Notes under the pieces: model-generated
Told to the model about the DNA's origin: nothing
Seen by the model: only the letters and a program-made list of their open reading frames with translations
The model's database searches: none
Position numbers and translations under genes: made by a program
Assembly: GCA_945861965.1 (NCBI GenBank)
Contig: CAMAWM010000018.1
Coordinates: 1 to 41,922 of the forward strand
Length of the DNA: 41,922 nt
Source of the DNA: Chitinophaga pinensis
GTDB taxonomy: Bacteria; Bacteroidota; Bacteroidia; UKL13-3
Direction of reading: 5' to 3'
Shown here: positions 8,939 through 17,467 of the stretch, piece by piece
How the letters are laid out: each line of letters begins with the position of its first letter
Position numbering within the stretch: the first letter of the stretch is position 1

Positions 8939-9684
8939 AAGTATCAATCATCACAGTTGTATATCAAAACCGCGAATTCTTAAGCAATGCGATTGACTCC
9001 GTTTTGGGGCAAGTGTATGACGATATAGAGTACATTGTAGTTGATGGAGGTTCAAAAGACGGAAGCGTTGAATTGATTAAATCATACGGAGATAAAATCT
9101 CGAAATTTATTTCAGAATCGGATGATGGTATGTACGATGCACTAAATAAAGGGATTTCAATGGCAACTGGTGATATAATTGCTTTGTTAAATTCAGATGA
9201 TTTTTATGTTAATCGATTTGTTATTTCGCAAGCTGTCGAGGCATTTAAAAAATACAATTGCGATGCTATTTATGGAAATCTTTATTATGTAAATAATTCT
9301 CAAGTCGAAAAAATAATTAGAACTTGGGATGCTGGAATTTACAACTCGTCAAATTTTTACAAAGGATGGATGCCGCCACATCCTACATTTTATGTAAAGC
9401 GTGAAGTGTATGAAAAATATGGCTCGTTCAATACAAAATTAAAATATGCGGCTGATTACGAATTGATGCTGCGTTTTATTCTAAAACATAAAATAAGCTT
9501 GCATTACATCCCCAAATTTTTTATAAAAATGCGAGTGGGAGGGAAGAGTAACCGAACTTTATTAAACCGCATTCTTGCTAATGTTGAAGACCGAAAAGCA
9601 TGGCAGATAAATGAAATAAAACCGCGGTTTTATACGTTGTTATTCAAACCGCTTTCGAAAATATTGCAGTACAGATTGTTTTAG
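8935..9684 (+). CDS. Family 2 glycosyltransferase, WcaA-like
   Basis: A 249-aa GT-A enzyme starting at the ATGA overlap with the preceding gene. It carries MKVSIITVVYQNREFL, VDGGSKDGSVELI at about 38-50, ESDDGMYDALNKGI at about 61-74 and the metal site LLNSDDFY at about 84-91. PPHPTFYVKREVYEKYGSF follows. The combination 'SDxGxYDALNKGI ... LNSDD ... HPTFYVKR' is typical of colanic-acid/PGL-type GT2 enzymes. The last segment has basic residues and no membrane helix, so the enzyme is likely cytoplasmic or peripheral. It ends the glycan locus visible in this window; what follows is a transposase relic and unrelated metabolic genes. Confidence 0.88.
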   Translation: MKVSIITVVYQNREFLSNAIDSVLGQVYDDIEYIVVDGGSKDGSVELIKSYGDKISKFISESDDGMYDALNKGISMATGDIIALLNSDDFYVNRFVISQAVEAFKKYNCDAIYGNLYYVNNSQVEKIIRTWDAGIYNSSNFYKGWMPPHPTFYVKREVYEKYGSFNTKLKYAADYELMLRFILKHKISLHYIPKFFIKMRVGGKSNRTLLNRILANVEDRKAWQINEIKPRFYTLLFKPLSKILQYRLF

Positions 9685-9730
9685 GAATATATTTGGCTAC
9701 ACTTTGTTAAAACAGGGCAATTCTGTGGAG

Positions 9731-9743
9731 TGCTCAGTAGGAG
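9731..9743 (+). repeat. Left copy of 13-bp inverted repeat flanking a transposase relic
   Basis: TGCTCAGTAGGAG here is the exact reverse complement of 9987-9999. The match resumes after three mismatches with CCT on the inner side. The pair encloses 269 bp containing the IS200-like relic. Confidence 0.75.
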
Positions 9744-9755
9744 CCGCCTTTATTG

Positions 9756-9920
9756 TTATTCCATAAATTCAAACATAAATAGTTCTTCATATTTTATTTC
9801 AAACCCATCTAATAACTCATGATATTCCTGTCTGAATGATTTTTTGTGATGATGTACTTCCTGATTTAAAACGTATTTAACGATTGTGTCAATCTGTGAA
9901 TGTGAATAGGTATTGGGCAT
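9756..9920 (-). pseudogene. Internally deleted IS200/REP-type (Y1) transposase relic
   Basis: A 54-codon open frame on the minus strand reads MPNTYSHSQIDTIVKYVLNQ and continues with EVHHHKKSFRQEYHELL and FEIKYEELFMFEF. From established knowledge of Bacteroidota Y1 transposases, the N-terminus usually reads M-x-N-T-Y-S/T and the C-terminus reads SYS-x-SQI-x-x-V-x-x-YI-x-NQ-x-x-HHKKK-x-F-x-EEY. The relic therefore looks like the start codon region joined in frame to the last about 48 residues. The middle, including the HUH metal motif, is missing; the catalytic Tyr position cannot be identified. It cannot be an active transposase. It sits centrally between the 13-bp inverted repeats at 9731 and 9987. 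Confidence 0.65.
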
Positions 9921-9986
9921 ATTATTTAGGTGGGTTCCTACGAAGCCTTAGTATGATTCAATAATAATATTTCTACAAACAGGATA

Positions 9987-9999
9987 CTCCTACTGAGCA
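9987..9999 (-). repeat. Right copy of 13-bp inverted repeat flanking a transposase relic
   Basis: CTCCTACTGAGCA on the plus strand is the perfect reverse complement of 9731-9743. It lies upstream of the relic's start codon. With its partner it marks the probable element boundaries (REP-like ends). Confidence 0.75.
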
Positions 10000-10020
10000 A
10001 TTCGTTTATTGGTTTAACAA

Positions 10021-11280
10021 TTACTCAAGCACTAACTGCAACGAACTTCTGGTTTTTTGCTCTAATAAAAGCATTTTCCCTTCAAGCAATTTTTCAATTG
10101 TTTTGTTGTCGTAATTTGTAATTGTAACTAATTCCAAATCAGAGTTGCGTGTTACATCGTATGTATTTTGCAATTCCTCAGTTAAAGATTGGCATTTCAT
10201 TTCTTCGAAATTTACACATGCAGAAAAACTAATTGCAGAATTTTGCATCAGATTCATCTTAATTCCATGCTTTGAGAAAGCAGCAAATATTTTACTTAAA
10301 TTTTCTTCGGCAATAAAACTAAAATCTTTGCTTGAAATTGAAATCAGCATTTGATTTTGTTTTACAATATAGGTTGGAATAGATTCTTCTTGCACATTGT
10401 CATTGCTCACCAAAGTTCCGTCTTCATTGGGTTGTAAAAACGATTTTACAAACAAAGGAATGTTTTTACTTTGTAAAGGTTGAATCGTTTTTGGATGAAT
10501 AACTGTTGCACCGTAATAGGCCATTTCAATAGCTTTTGTATAACTCAGTGCATTTAATTTTACTGCATCCGAAAACATTTTTGGGTCAGCATTCATAACA
10601 CCAGCAACATCTTTCCAAATGGTTACACTTTCTGCATCTAATCCATAAGCAAATATTGCAGCACTGTAATCTGATCCTTCTCTTCCTAATGTTACAGTTG
10701 CATTCTCATTGCTTCTTCCAATAAATCCTTGTGTGATGACTAATTTTTTTTGGAGGATTGGTTTTAGTGTTTTTGAAATTTTATCACTCGTTAGTTCCCA
10801 GTTAATTTTCCCTTCGCGATATGTGTTATCGGTACTAATAAAATTTTGCGCTTCCAACCAACGGTTTTTAATACCCGCTTCATTTAGGTAAGTGCTGATA
10901 ATTCGAGATGAAAAAATTTCTCCATAACTTACAATTTGATCGTAATGGTAATCAAAACTTTTGTCCGGCTTTGCTTCTAACAAACATTCTAACTCGATAA
11001 ATAAATTTTCAATATCATCAAAAGCGTGGCTTTGAGTTTGGCTTAATAGATTGCTGATAATTTCATCGTGAAATTTTTTTATGTCTGAAAAAATCTCGGA
11101 TTTCTTTTTGTCCTGTTCAAAATAAGCTTTTGTCAGTAACTCAAGCCCATTTGTACTTTTGCCCATTGCAGAAACGACAACCAATATTTCTTCGTTTTCG
11201 AAACGCTTAAGAATAGTGCCTACATTTTTTACCGCATCGGCATCTTTAACAGACGCACCGCCAAATTTGAAAACTTTCAT
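10021..11280 (-). CDS. lysC: Aspartate kinase (monofunctional)
   Basis: The enzyme phosphorylates L-aspartate, the first step towards lysine, threonine, methionine and diaminopimelate. I start it at ATG 11280 (MKVFKFGGASVKDADAVKNV), because the kinase fold begins exactly there; a longer in-frame start 39 bp upstream adds a poorly conserved leader. The 419-aa protein has the KFGGASV phosphate loop, VVVSAMGKSTNGLELL, GFIGRSNENATVTLGREGSD and WKDVAGVMNADPK, all diagnostic for aspartokinases. The C-terminal about 130 residues fit the paired ACT domains that bind the feedback inhibitor. There is no homoserine dehydrogenase domain, so it is not ThrA. It is transcribed divergently from fbp. Which isozyme (LysC-type or other) cannot be told. 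Confidence 0.9.
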   Translation of the reverse strand: MKVFKFGGASVKDADAVKNVGTILKRFENEEILVVVSAMGKSTNGLELLTKAYFEQDKKKSEIFSDIKKFHDEIISNLLSQTQSHAFDDIENLFIELECLLEAKPDKSFDYHYDQIVSYGEIFSSRIISTYLNEAGIKNRWLEAQNFISTDNTYREGKINWELTSDKISKTLKPILQKKLVITQGFIGRSNENATVTLGREGSDYSAAIFAYGLDAESVTIWKDVAGVMNADPKMFSDAVKLNALSYTKAIEMAYYGATVIHPKTIQPLQSKNIPLFVKSFLQPNEDGTLVSNDNVQEESIPTYIVKQNQMLISISSKDFSFIAEENLSKIFAAFSKHGIKMNLMQNSAISFSACVNFEEMKCQSLTEELQNTYDVTRNSDLELVTITNYDNKTIEKLLEGKMLLLEQKTRSSLQLVLE

Positions 11281-11342
11281 TGATTTAATAAATAAGTCGT
11301 CAAAAATAAATATTGTCATTAAATTTTATTGGAAATAAATTT

Positions 11343-11350
11343 TAGGTTTG
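11343..11350 (+). promoter_or_regulatory. Possible -7 promoter element of fbp (TAGGTTTG)
   Basis: TAGGTTTG fits TAnnTTTG exactly and lies 46 bp before the fbp ATG in the divergent spacer. The nearest upstream TTG triplets are 11 and 27 bases away, not the usual 17-21, so only the -7 part is convincing. Confidence 0.35.
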
Positions 11351-11396
11351 CAAATAACTAAGCATCTGTATAATTCAATTTAATAAATCAATTACA

Positions 11397-12407
11397 ATGA
11401 ACGAATTTAATGTTACTACCCTTGGACAATTTATTATTCAAAAACAACAAGAATATACATTTGCAAAAGGCGAATTCTCACGTTTGTTACGCGATATTGG
11501 AATTGCAGCCAAGGTTATCAGTCGTGAAGTAAACAAAGCAGGATTAACTCAAATACTTGGCGATCATGGAAGCATAAATGTGCAAGGCGAGGATGTGAAA
11601 AAGCTTGATATTATTGCCAACGAAATGTTTATATCGACTTTAAGTGCAGGTGGTGAGGTTTGCGTTTTGGCTTCTGAAGAAGAAGATACTATTTTACCAT
11701 TAAAAGGAACTTTTTCGAAGAACGGAAAATATGTTGTGTGCATCGATCCATTGGATGGATCATCGAATATTGATGTAAATGTTTCTATCGGAACAATTTT
11801 TTCGATTTATCGCAGATTGTCAGAACCAGGAACAGAGCCCAATTTGCAAGATGTATTACAATCCGGAAATAAATTAGTGGCTGCGGGATATGTAATTTAT
11901 GGTTCTTCAACTATGTTGGTTTACTCAACAGGAAATGGTGTAAACGGATTTACATTAGATCCATCAATTGGCGAATTTTGTCTTTCTCATCCTGATATTA
12001 AAACGCCAACAGACGCGAAAATATATTCGGTAAACGAGGGGAATGCAATTGAAATTCCTGATGGAGTTAAAAAATATTTAGATTGGGTAAAGCAAGATGA
12101 TAAAGCTACAAATCGCCCATATTCTGCAAGGTACATTGGTTCTATGGTTGCAGATTTTCACCGCAATCTTTTAAAAGGAGGAGTTTTTATTTATCCAGCA
12201 ACAGCTAAATCACCAAATGGAAAATTGCGTTTGATGTTTGAATGTATCCCAATGAGTTTTATTGCCGAACAAGCTGGTGGTAAATCTACAACCGGTTCTG
12301 AGCGTATTTTAGATATTGAACCAAGTGAGTTGCATCAACGTGTTCCGGTAATTATGGGAAGTGAGAATATGGTGAATAAGGTTGTAGAAATGATAAATCA
12401 AAACTAA
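11397..12407 (+). CDS. fbp: Fructose-1,6-bisphosphatase, class I
   Basis: This cytosolic enzyme hydrolyses fructose 1,6-bisphosphate to fructose 6-phosphate, the committed step of gluconeogenesis. The 336-aa length is normal for class I. Visible active-site elements are GEDVKKLDIIANE at about 64-76, LASEEED at 91-97 and the metal-binding DPLDGSSNID at 117-126. Later come YIGSMVADFHRNLLKGG and KLRLMFECIPMSFIAEQAGG, which bind the sugar phosphate. The gene is monocistronic by layout: a divergent aspartate kinase gene upstream and a 136-bp spacer before the metalloprotease. Together with pyruvate carboxylase at 32117, it indicates a working gluconeogenic route. Confidence 0.96.
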   Translation: MNEFNVTTLGQFIIQKQQEYTFAKGEFSRLLRDIGIAAKVISREVNKAGLTQILGDHGSINVQGEDVKKLDIIANEMFISTLSAGGEVCVLASEEEDTILPLKGTFSKNGKYVVCIDPLDGSSNIDVNVSIGTIFSIYRRLSEPGTEPNLQDVLQSGNKLVAAGYVIYGSSTMLVYSTGNGVNGFTLDPSIGEFCLSHPDIKTPTDAKIYSVNEGNAIEIPDGVKKYLDWVKQDDKATNRPYSARYIGSMVADFHRNLLKGGVFIYPATAKSPNGKLRLMFECIPMSFIAEQAGGKSTTGSERILDIEPSELHQRVPVIMGSENMVNKVVEMINQN

Positions 12408-12543
12408 ATTAGAGCACTATCTTTTTTATTCAGGAAATTAGAAATGAATAAATAATTAGTAAAATAAATTCAATAAAAACACTTCTTTCAATTATTTTCT
12501 TTTCTTTGACGCGTTAAATAATCGCTAAACTAAAATTATCATT

Positions 12544-15129
12544 ATGAATAAAATTTCTTATCTCTTTATTTCTTTATTGCTTGCTTCATCGTGTGCATCT
12601 ACAAAGAAAAAGCCAGTAGTTGCTGTAAAATCAACAAGTCCAATTACAGCACAACCAAATGCAGCAAAAGCATCAATCAATGATAAAATAAAATCGTGTA
12701 AAAAAACCGATGGGCTTTTTGCGCTTTACCAAGATACGGCTAACGGAAGTGTTTATATGCTTGTAAAAAAGGAGCAATTAGACAAAGACTATATTTATTT
12801 TTCGTACACTGTTGATGGCGTTGTTGCTGCAGGTCATTTTCGTGGCAGCTTCAGAGATAACAAGCTATTTACTATCAAGCGGTATTTTGATAAAATCGAA
12901 TTTGTTGTATTAAACACAAATTTTTATTTTGATAAAAACAGTCCAATAAGCAAAGCTGCCAATGCGAATATTAGTCCAGCAACTTTAGTTAGTCAAAAAA
13001 TTGTTGCAGAAGATTTAAAGAAAGGCGAAATACTTTTAGATGCGAGTTCGATTTTTTTAAGTGAAAGTATGAGTCAAGTAAAACCATCGCCTTTTCCTGG
13101 AATGATGGGTGGAATGCAAATGTTTTCGCTTGGCGGACTAAGTCGCGACAAAACAAAGTTTTTGAGCTTGCGCAATTACGAAAAAAATACAGATTTGATT
13201 GTAGAATATGTATATGACAATCCATCGCCAACGGTTGGTGGAGGAAAAGAAGTAACCGATGAGCGTGCTGTAAGTATTACACTTCAGCATACTTTGATTG
13301 AAGCTCCAAAAAACAATTTTAAACCAAGATTAGATGATCCTCGTGTTGGATATTTTATGGATGAAGTTGAAGATATGACCACTACAAATGCTGTGGCGTA
13401 TAGAGATATGATTCACCGTTGGAATTTGGAAAAAAAGGATAAAGACGCTGCAATTTCTGAACCTATTGAGCCAATAGTTTGGTGGATTGAAAACACAACA
13501 CCGCATGAATTTAGAGAAACAATTAAAAAAGCAGCTGAGCAATGGAATATTGCATTTGAAGCTGCAGGATTTAAAAATGCAGTTGTTATAAAAGAACAAT
13601 CAGATACGGCAACTTGGGATGCTGGTGATATTCGTTACAATGTTTTAAGATGGACAAGTTCGCCAAATCCACCTTTTGGAGGATACGGGCCAAGTTTTGT
13701 TGATCCTAGAACAGGACAAATTCTTGGAGCAGATATTATGTTGGAATACATATTTGTTACAAATAGATTAAAACAAGAAGAACTTTTTGGCGCTAATGGA
13801 AATAGTTTGTTGAATGAAAATAATCTCAATACTAAAAATAGTAAGAACTTTTGTGGAGTTTCAGATTATTTGCATCAAACTTCCATGTTTGGAATGGCTG
13901 CACTCGAAGCACAAGGATTGACCAATGCAGAAAAAAGTGATTATATAAAACAATCCTTGTATTATTTAATCATGCACGAAATGGGACATACAATGGGATT
14001 GAACCATAATATGAAAGCAAGTCAAATGTTAAAACCAGATCAAATTCACAACAAAATTCTTACACAAAAAATTGGTTTAATCGCCTCAGTAATGGATTAT
14101 CCATCTGCTAATGTTGCATCAGATAAAACTAAACAAGGCGATTATTTTACTACACGTCCAGGCCCTTACGATTTATGGGCAATTGAGTTTGGATATTCAG
14201 CCGCTTTGGAAAATGAAGCAAAAGAAAAAGAAAGAATGAATGCGATTTTGTTACGATCAACAGATAGTCTGTTGATATTTGGTAACGATGCAGACGATAT
14301 GCGTGGAACAGGAAGCGGAATTGATCCACGTGTGAATGTAAATGATATGAGCGGAGATGCAATTTCATACGGAATTGATAGAATCAAATTAGCCAATCAA
14401 TTGTTGACAAAATTGAAGGGGAAATACTCGAAAAATGGTCAAACATATCAAGAATTAAGACAAGCGTATGGAATGACAATGAGCGAATATTTTAATGCGA
14501 TTAATGTAATTGTAAAATATATTGGTGGAATTTATGTTGATAGAGGTTTTGTTGGACAAGCCGGAAGTTCTAAACCATTAACGCCTGTTAGTTACAAAGA
14601 TCAAAAAAGAGCAATGGATGCCTTGGCAAAATATGCATTCTCGGCAGAAGCTTTTAATGCTTCAAATGATTTGTACAATTACTTGCAATTGCAACGCAGA
14701 GGCTTTAATTTTTTTGGTGTAAATGAAGATCCGAAAATTCACGACCGTATTTTAGGTTATCAAAAAACATTGTTGATGCAATTGTTTAATTCAACTATGT
14801 TAAAAAGATTGACAGATTCGCGTTTGTACGGAAATTCGTATTCTCCAATTGAAATGATGAACGATTTAACCAACTCGATTTTCAAAGCGGATTTGAGTAT
14901 AACTCCAAACACATTCAGACAAAATTTGCAAGTTGATTATGTAAATGGATTAATAAATGTAGCAAGTTTAAAATCAAGAAGCAATCACGATAATATTTCG
15001 CAAGCGGCTGCATTAAGCCAATTGAAAAATATAAAACAAATGCTTGCTGTTGCTAATGGAAATGCCGAAGCCAAAGCGTTTAGAGATCTAATTGTTTTGA
15101 AAATTGATCAAGCAATGTCTAAAGATTGA
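12544..15129 (+). CDS. Zinc-dependent metalloprotease lipoprotein (DUF5117/DUF5118 type)
   Basis: The 861-aa precursor has a lipoprotein signal (LLASSC, lipidated Cys about residue 17). The zinc site HEMGHTMGLNH is at residues 478-488 (His478, Glu479, His482, His488), and SVMDYPSANV downstream supplies the Met-turn of metzincins. The N-terminal half has the DUF5118/DUF5117 look of this Bacteroidota family ('GLFALYQDTANGSVYMLVKKEQLDKDYIYFS'-like beginning, then a segment with PRVGYFMDEVEDM before the peptidase domain). The C-terminal about 250 residues are helical. It is predicted to sit in the outer-membrane or periplasmic leaflet; the substrate is unknown. The gene follows fbp but with its own spacer, so it is likely transcribed separately. 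Confidence 0.88.
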   Translation: MNKISYLFISLLLASSCASTKKKPVVAVKSTSPITAQPNAAKASINDKIKSCKKTDGLFALYQDTANGSVYMLVKKEQLDKDYIYFSYTVDGVVAAGHFRGSFRDNKLFTIKRYFDKIEFVVLNTNFYFDKNSPISKAANANISPATLVSQKIVAEDLKKGEILLDASSIFLSESMSQVKPSPFPGMMGGMQMFSLGGLSRDKTKFLSLRNYEKNTDLIVEYVYDNPSPTVGGGKEVTDERAVSITLQHTLIEAPKNNFKPRLDDPRVGYFMDEVEDMTTTNAVAYRDMIHRWNLEKKDKDAAISEPIEPIVWWIENTTPHEFRETIKKAAEQWNIAFEAAGFKNAVVIKEQSDTATWDAGDIRYNVLRWTSSPNPPFGGYGPSFVDPRTGQILGADIMLEYIFVTNRLKQEELFGANGNSLLNENNLNTKNSKNFCGVSDYLHQTSMFGMAALEAQGLTNAEKSDYIKQSLYYLIMHEMGHTMGLNHNMKASQMLKPDQIHNKILTQKIGLIASVMDYPSANVASDKTKQGDYFTTRPGPYDLWAIEFGYSAALENEAKEKERMNAILLRSTDSLLIFGNDADDMRGTGSGIDPRVNVNDMSGDAISYGIDRIKLANQLLTKLKGKYSKNGQTYQELRQAYGMTMSEYFNAINVIVKYIGGIYVDRGFVGQAGSSKPLTPVSYKDQKRAMDALAKYAFSAEAFNASNDLYNYLQLQRRGFNFFGVNEDPKIHDRILGYQKTLLMQLFNSTMLKRLTDSRLYGNSYSPIEMMNDLTNSIFKADLSITPNTFRQNLQVDYVNGLINVASLKSRSNHDNISQAAALSQLKNIKQMLAVANGNAEAKAFRDLIVLKIDQAMSKD

Positions 15130-15225
15130 TTATGAATTTAAAAATAAAACGCTGTACTTTGAGTTTCAAATAATATAATTTTACTTTGAATTTGACCAAA
15201 AATAATTGCGAAAAATACAATTTTT

Positions 15226-15671
15226 ATGTTTGCGATTTTTTTTTCAACGGCTAATTTATTTGCAACTGAAATCAATCAGCCAGTATTATCGCAAACTAGA
15301 TTTATAGAAAACAAAGGACAAATTGTTGACCAAAATAATCTACCAAACAAAGCTGTAAAATATTTATTTCATTCAAACTGATTTAATATTCAGCTGCTCG
15401 AAAACATCTTCAGCTACGATACTTACAGTACCGAATGTTTGCCAATTCAAATAAAACCAGAAGATGAAAGAATGCTGCCAATTCAAATCAACGGGTTAAT
15501 CTTACTTTAAGTGTTATCACAGGTAAAATAATTCTAAACGAAACGTTTGAAGCTAAAGAAGGTCAAACAATTCAGAACTTGAACAGTATCTCAGAATTGC
15601 AAAGTGGGTTTTATTTTCTTACAGTTGAAATGAATGGGAAAAAGTAAATTATGAAATTACTAAAGCCATAA
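15226..15671 (+). pseudogene. Decayed T9SS-secreted protein gene: N-terminal (DUF7948-like) and C-terminal ends only
   Basis: From ATG 15226 the frame encodes a signal-like start and FIENKGQIVDQNNLPNKAV, then YLFHSN, a TGA stop (15379-15381) and, in the same frame, FNIQLLENIFSYDTYS. This is the usual beginning of large T9SS proteins with the 'FIENKGQ-DQ-x-G-x-P-N' domain. About 300 bp in, the frame shifts and the rest reads TGKIILNETFEAKEGQ ... ELQSGFYFLTVEMNGKK, a TAA (15645-15647), then IMKLLKP: the end of a type A sorting domain. Both stops are one base from the expected codon (GGA and CAA). The long middle is missing. A 13-bp direct repeat (TGCCAATTCAAAT at 15440 and 15476) lies near the junction. 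The rest of the 15130-15829 spacer shows nothing recognisable. Confidence 0.75.
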
Positions 15672-15829
15672 AATTAAATTTTAAGTGGCTAGGCAACTTA
15701 AGCGGATTATTTTTCATAATTTTAAACAATAATTTGTAACTATTTTCATTGCGATAATTGCACCTAAATTCACATATTTAAAGGCAGATAAATGTTTGAT
15801 TTATGAATTCTGCACCAAACACATTCAGT

Positions 15830-17461
15830 TTAAAATGTCAAAGTTAGTCCGCCTAATGCATTGAAACCGTAAACATCATAATTGTACCAACGCTGGTATC
15901 GTACACTGGCAATATTATTAAAATTGATGAATGCCGAAACGTTTTTATTGTAACGGTAGTCGATGCCGCAATTCAAATCCACAAATGGATTTAATTTAAA
16001 AGCGTAGTAGTTTTGATTGCTAAGATTTGAAATTCCAGAAATCCTTTCTCCAACATAAAAAATATCTGTATGTAGGTAAAATTTATCGCCAATATTATAG
16101 GTAGCATTTATTTTGCTTTCTACCGTTGGTCTTGAAAATGGACTTGCAAGTTTACTCATACTGTATTCATACACTTTTGATGTAAGTCCTATTCTTATTT
16201 TTTCGCTAAAGTGGTGATTTATTTCTGCAGTATAAGTTGTTAGAGTAATCGTTCCTTTATCGTAAATTGGTAGTTGAGAAAAATTGTTGCTGTCTTGAAC
16301 ATAAAAAAGCATGTTGTTTACGTTTGCAATATTTGCTGAAAACAAGTAAGAAGTTCCTGATCCTAAATGCCCCTTCAAACCCAAATACATTTCAAATGTA
16401 TTCACTGTATTTTCAAAAATAGGGATTGCTACAAATGGATTTTCAGTGGCAATGCTACGGAAAGTATTTCGTTGCAAATCACCTCCAATTCCTGTATAAA
16501 CAGTCATTTTATTTTGCATAATTCGATAGGCGATTTCTGCAAGAGGTAAGAAATAAGGTTTGGAATCTAGATTGTCGCTGAAATAGAAAATTTTCACTCC
16601 CGCTTTGATATAAAAATTTTCTCCTGCCAAAGTTGCTTTGGGATTTAAATCAAAAAATGTTCGCTGATACCCTGAATCTTTTACAAAATAATGAATGCTA
16701 TTTATGGCTGTGAAAAGTTCGTAAGGAATTCCGTCTTTTAGTTTTGAAAAATTAGCAGCCAGTTTAAAATTGTATTCGCTTTTTGATTTTGAATTTGAAA
16801 AATAATTGTAGTTAGATAAAATTTTAACTTTTAAATCATTGCTGTCGTTGTGTAATGTTTCGTAAGCAAAATTCAGTTCTGTTGAATTGTAAATTAGTTT
16901 AGTCGTATCTTCTGCTGGCAATGGATTTAATGAGTTTGGAAATCCATAAATGTGTGCAACATTTCGATGGTATAAAACATCGGCACTTATTGAATTTTTT
17001 CCGATAAAATATTTGCTGTAAGCAGAAATGCTATTGTTGCTAAATGTATTAAAATTTTTATCTCCATTAGAAGAGTGATGTTTGAGTAATATTCCATTGT
17101 TCCAGTTTTTGTTTCTCAAACTGTTGTAATAAATTTCAAAAACAGGAGTAAAATAATTGCCGAAACCCAACCGCGAATAATTATTTTTTAATTGTGGAAG
17201 CAGCATAGTTCCTAAACTAATTGGCTTGATAGTATAAATAGTTGGTGATACTGCCATTGAAATATCAGGCAAGCTGTACATAAACATTGGCTTTTTACTT
17301 TCAGGTATTTCAGGATTTGGATTTACCGGAATTTTTAATGCTTCAGAAAGCATTGGTTTGAAAATTGTTTGCACTCTTACATTTTCATCCTCCAACGAAT
17401 CTTTTTGAGAATACACATTGATGGAAATTAACAAGGCAATAATTAGGTTTATCTTTTTCAT
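15830..17461 (-). CDS. Plug-less outer-membrane beta-barrel protein (TonB-receptor-like)
   Basis: The 543-aa product has a signal peptide (MKKINLIIALLISINVYSQ). A short linker, VQTIFKPMLSEALKIPV, follows. The remainder alternates amphipathic strands and ends in the outer-membrane signature GLTLTF. The entry segment TIKPISLGTMLLPQLKNNYS and GFGNYFTPVFEIYYNSLR is what I recall from a Bacteroidota family often labelled 'TonB-dependent receptor', although no plug domain is present. It starts 6 bp after the stop of the 1023-aa TPR gene, so the two are surely one operon. A passive channel or a partner barrel of the TPR protein is plausible; no substrate can be named. Confidence 0.7.
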   Translation of the reverse strand: MKKINLIIALLISINVYSQKDSLEDENVRVQTIFKPMLSEALKIPVNPNPEIPESKKPMFMYSLPDISMAVSPTIYTIKPISLGTMLLPQLKNNYSRLGFGNYFTPVFEIYYNSLRNKNWNNGILLKHHSSNGDKNFNTFSNNSISAYSKYFIGKNSISADVLYHRNVAHIYGFPNSLNPLPAEDTTKLIYNSTELNFAYETLHNDSNDLKVKILSNYNYFSNSKSKSEYNFKLAANFSKLKDGIPYELFTAINSIHYFVKDSGYQRTFFDLNPKATLAGENFYIKAGVKIFYFSDNLDSKPYFLPLAEIAYRIMQNKMTVYTGIGGDLQRNTFRSIATENPFVAIPIFENTVNTFEMYLGLKGHLGSGTSYLFSANIANVNNMLFYVQDSNNFSQLPIYDKGTITLTTYTAEINHHFSEKIRIGLTSKVYEYSMSKLASPFSRPTVESKINATYNIGDKFYLHTDIFYVGERISGISNLSNQNYYAFKLNPFVDLNCGIDYRYNKNVSAFINFNNIASVRYQRWYNYDVYGFNALGGLTLTF

Positions 17462-17467
17462 AAATAG

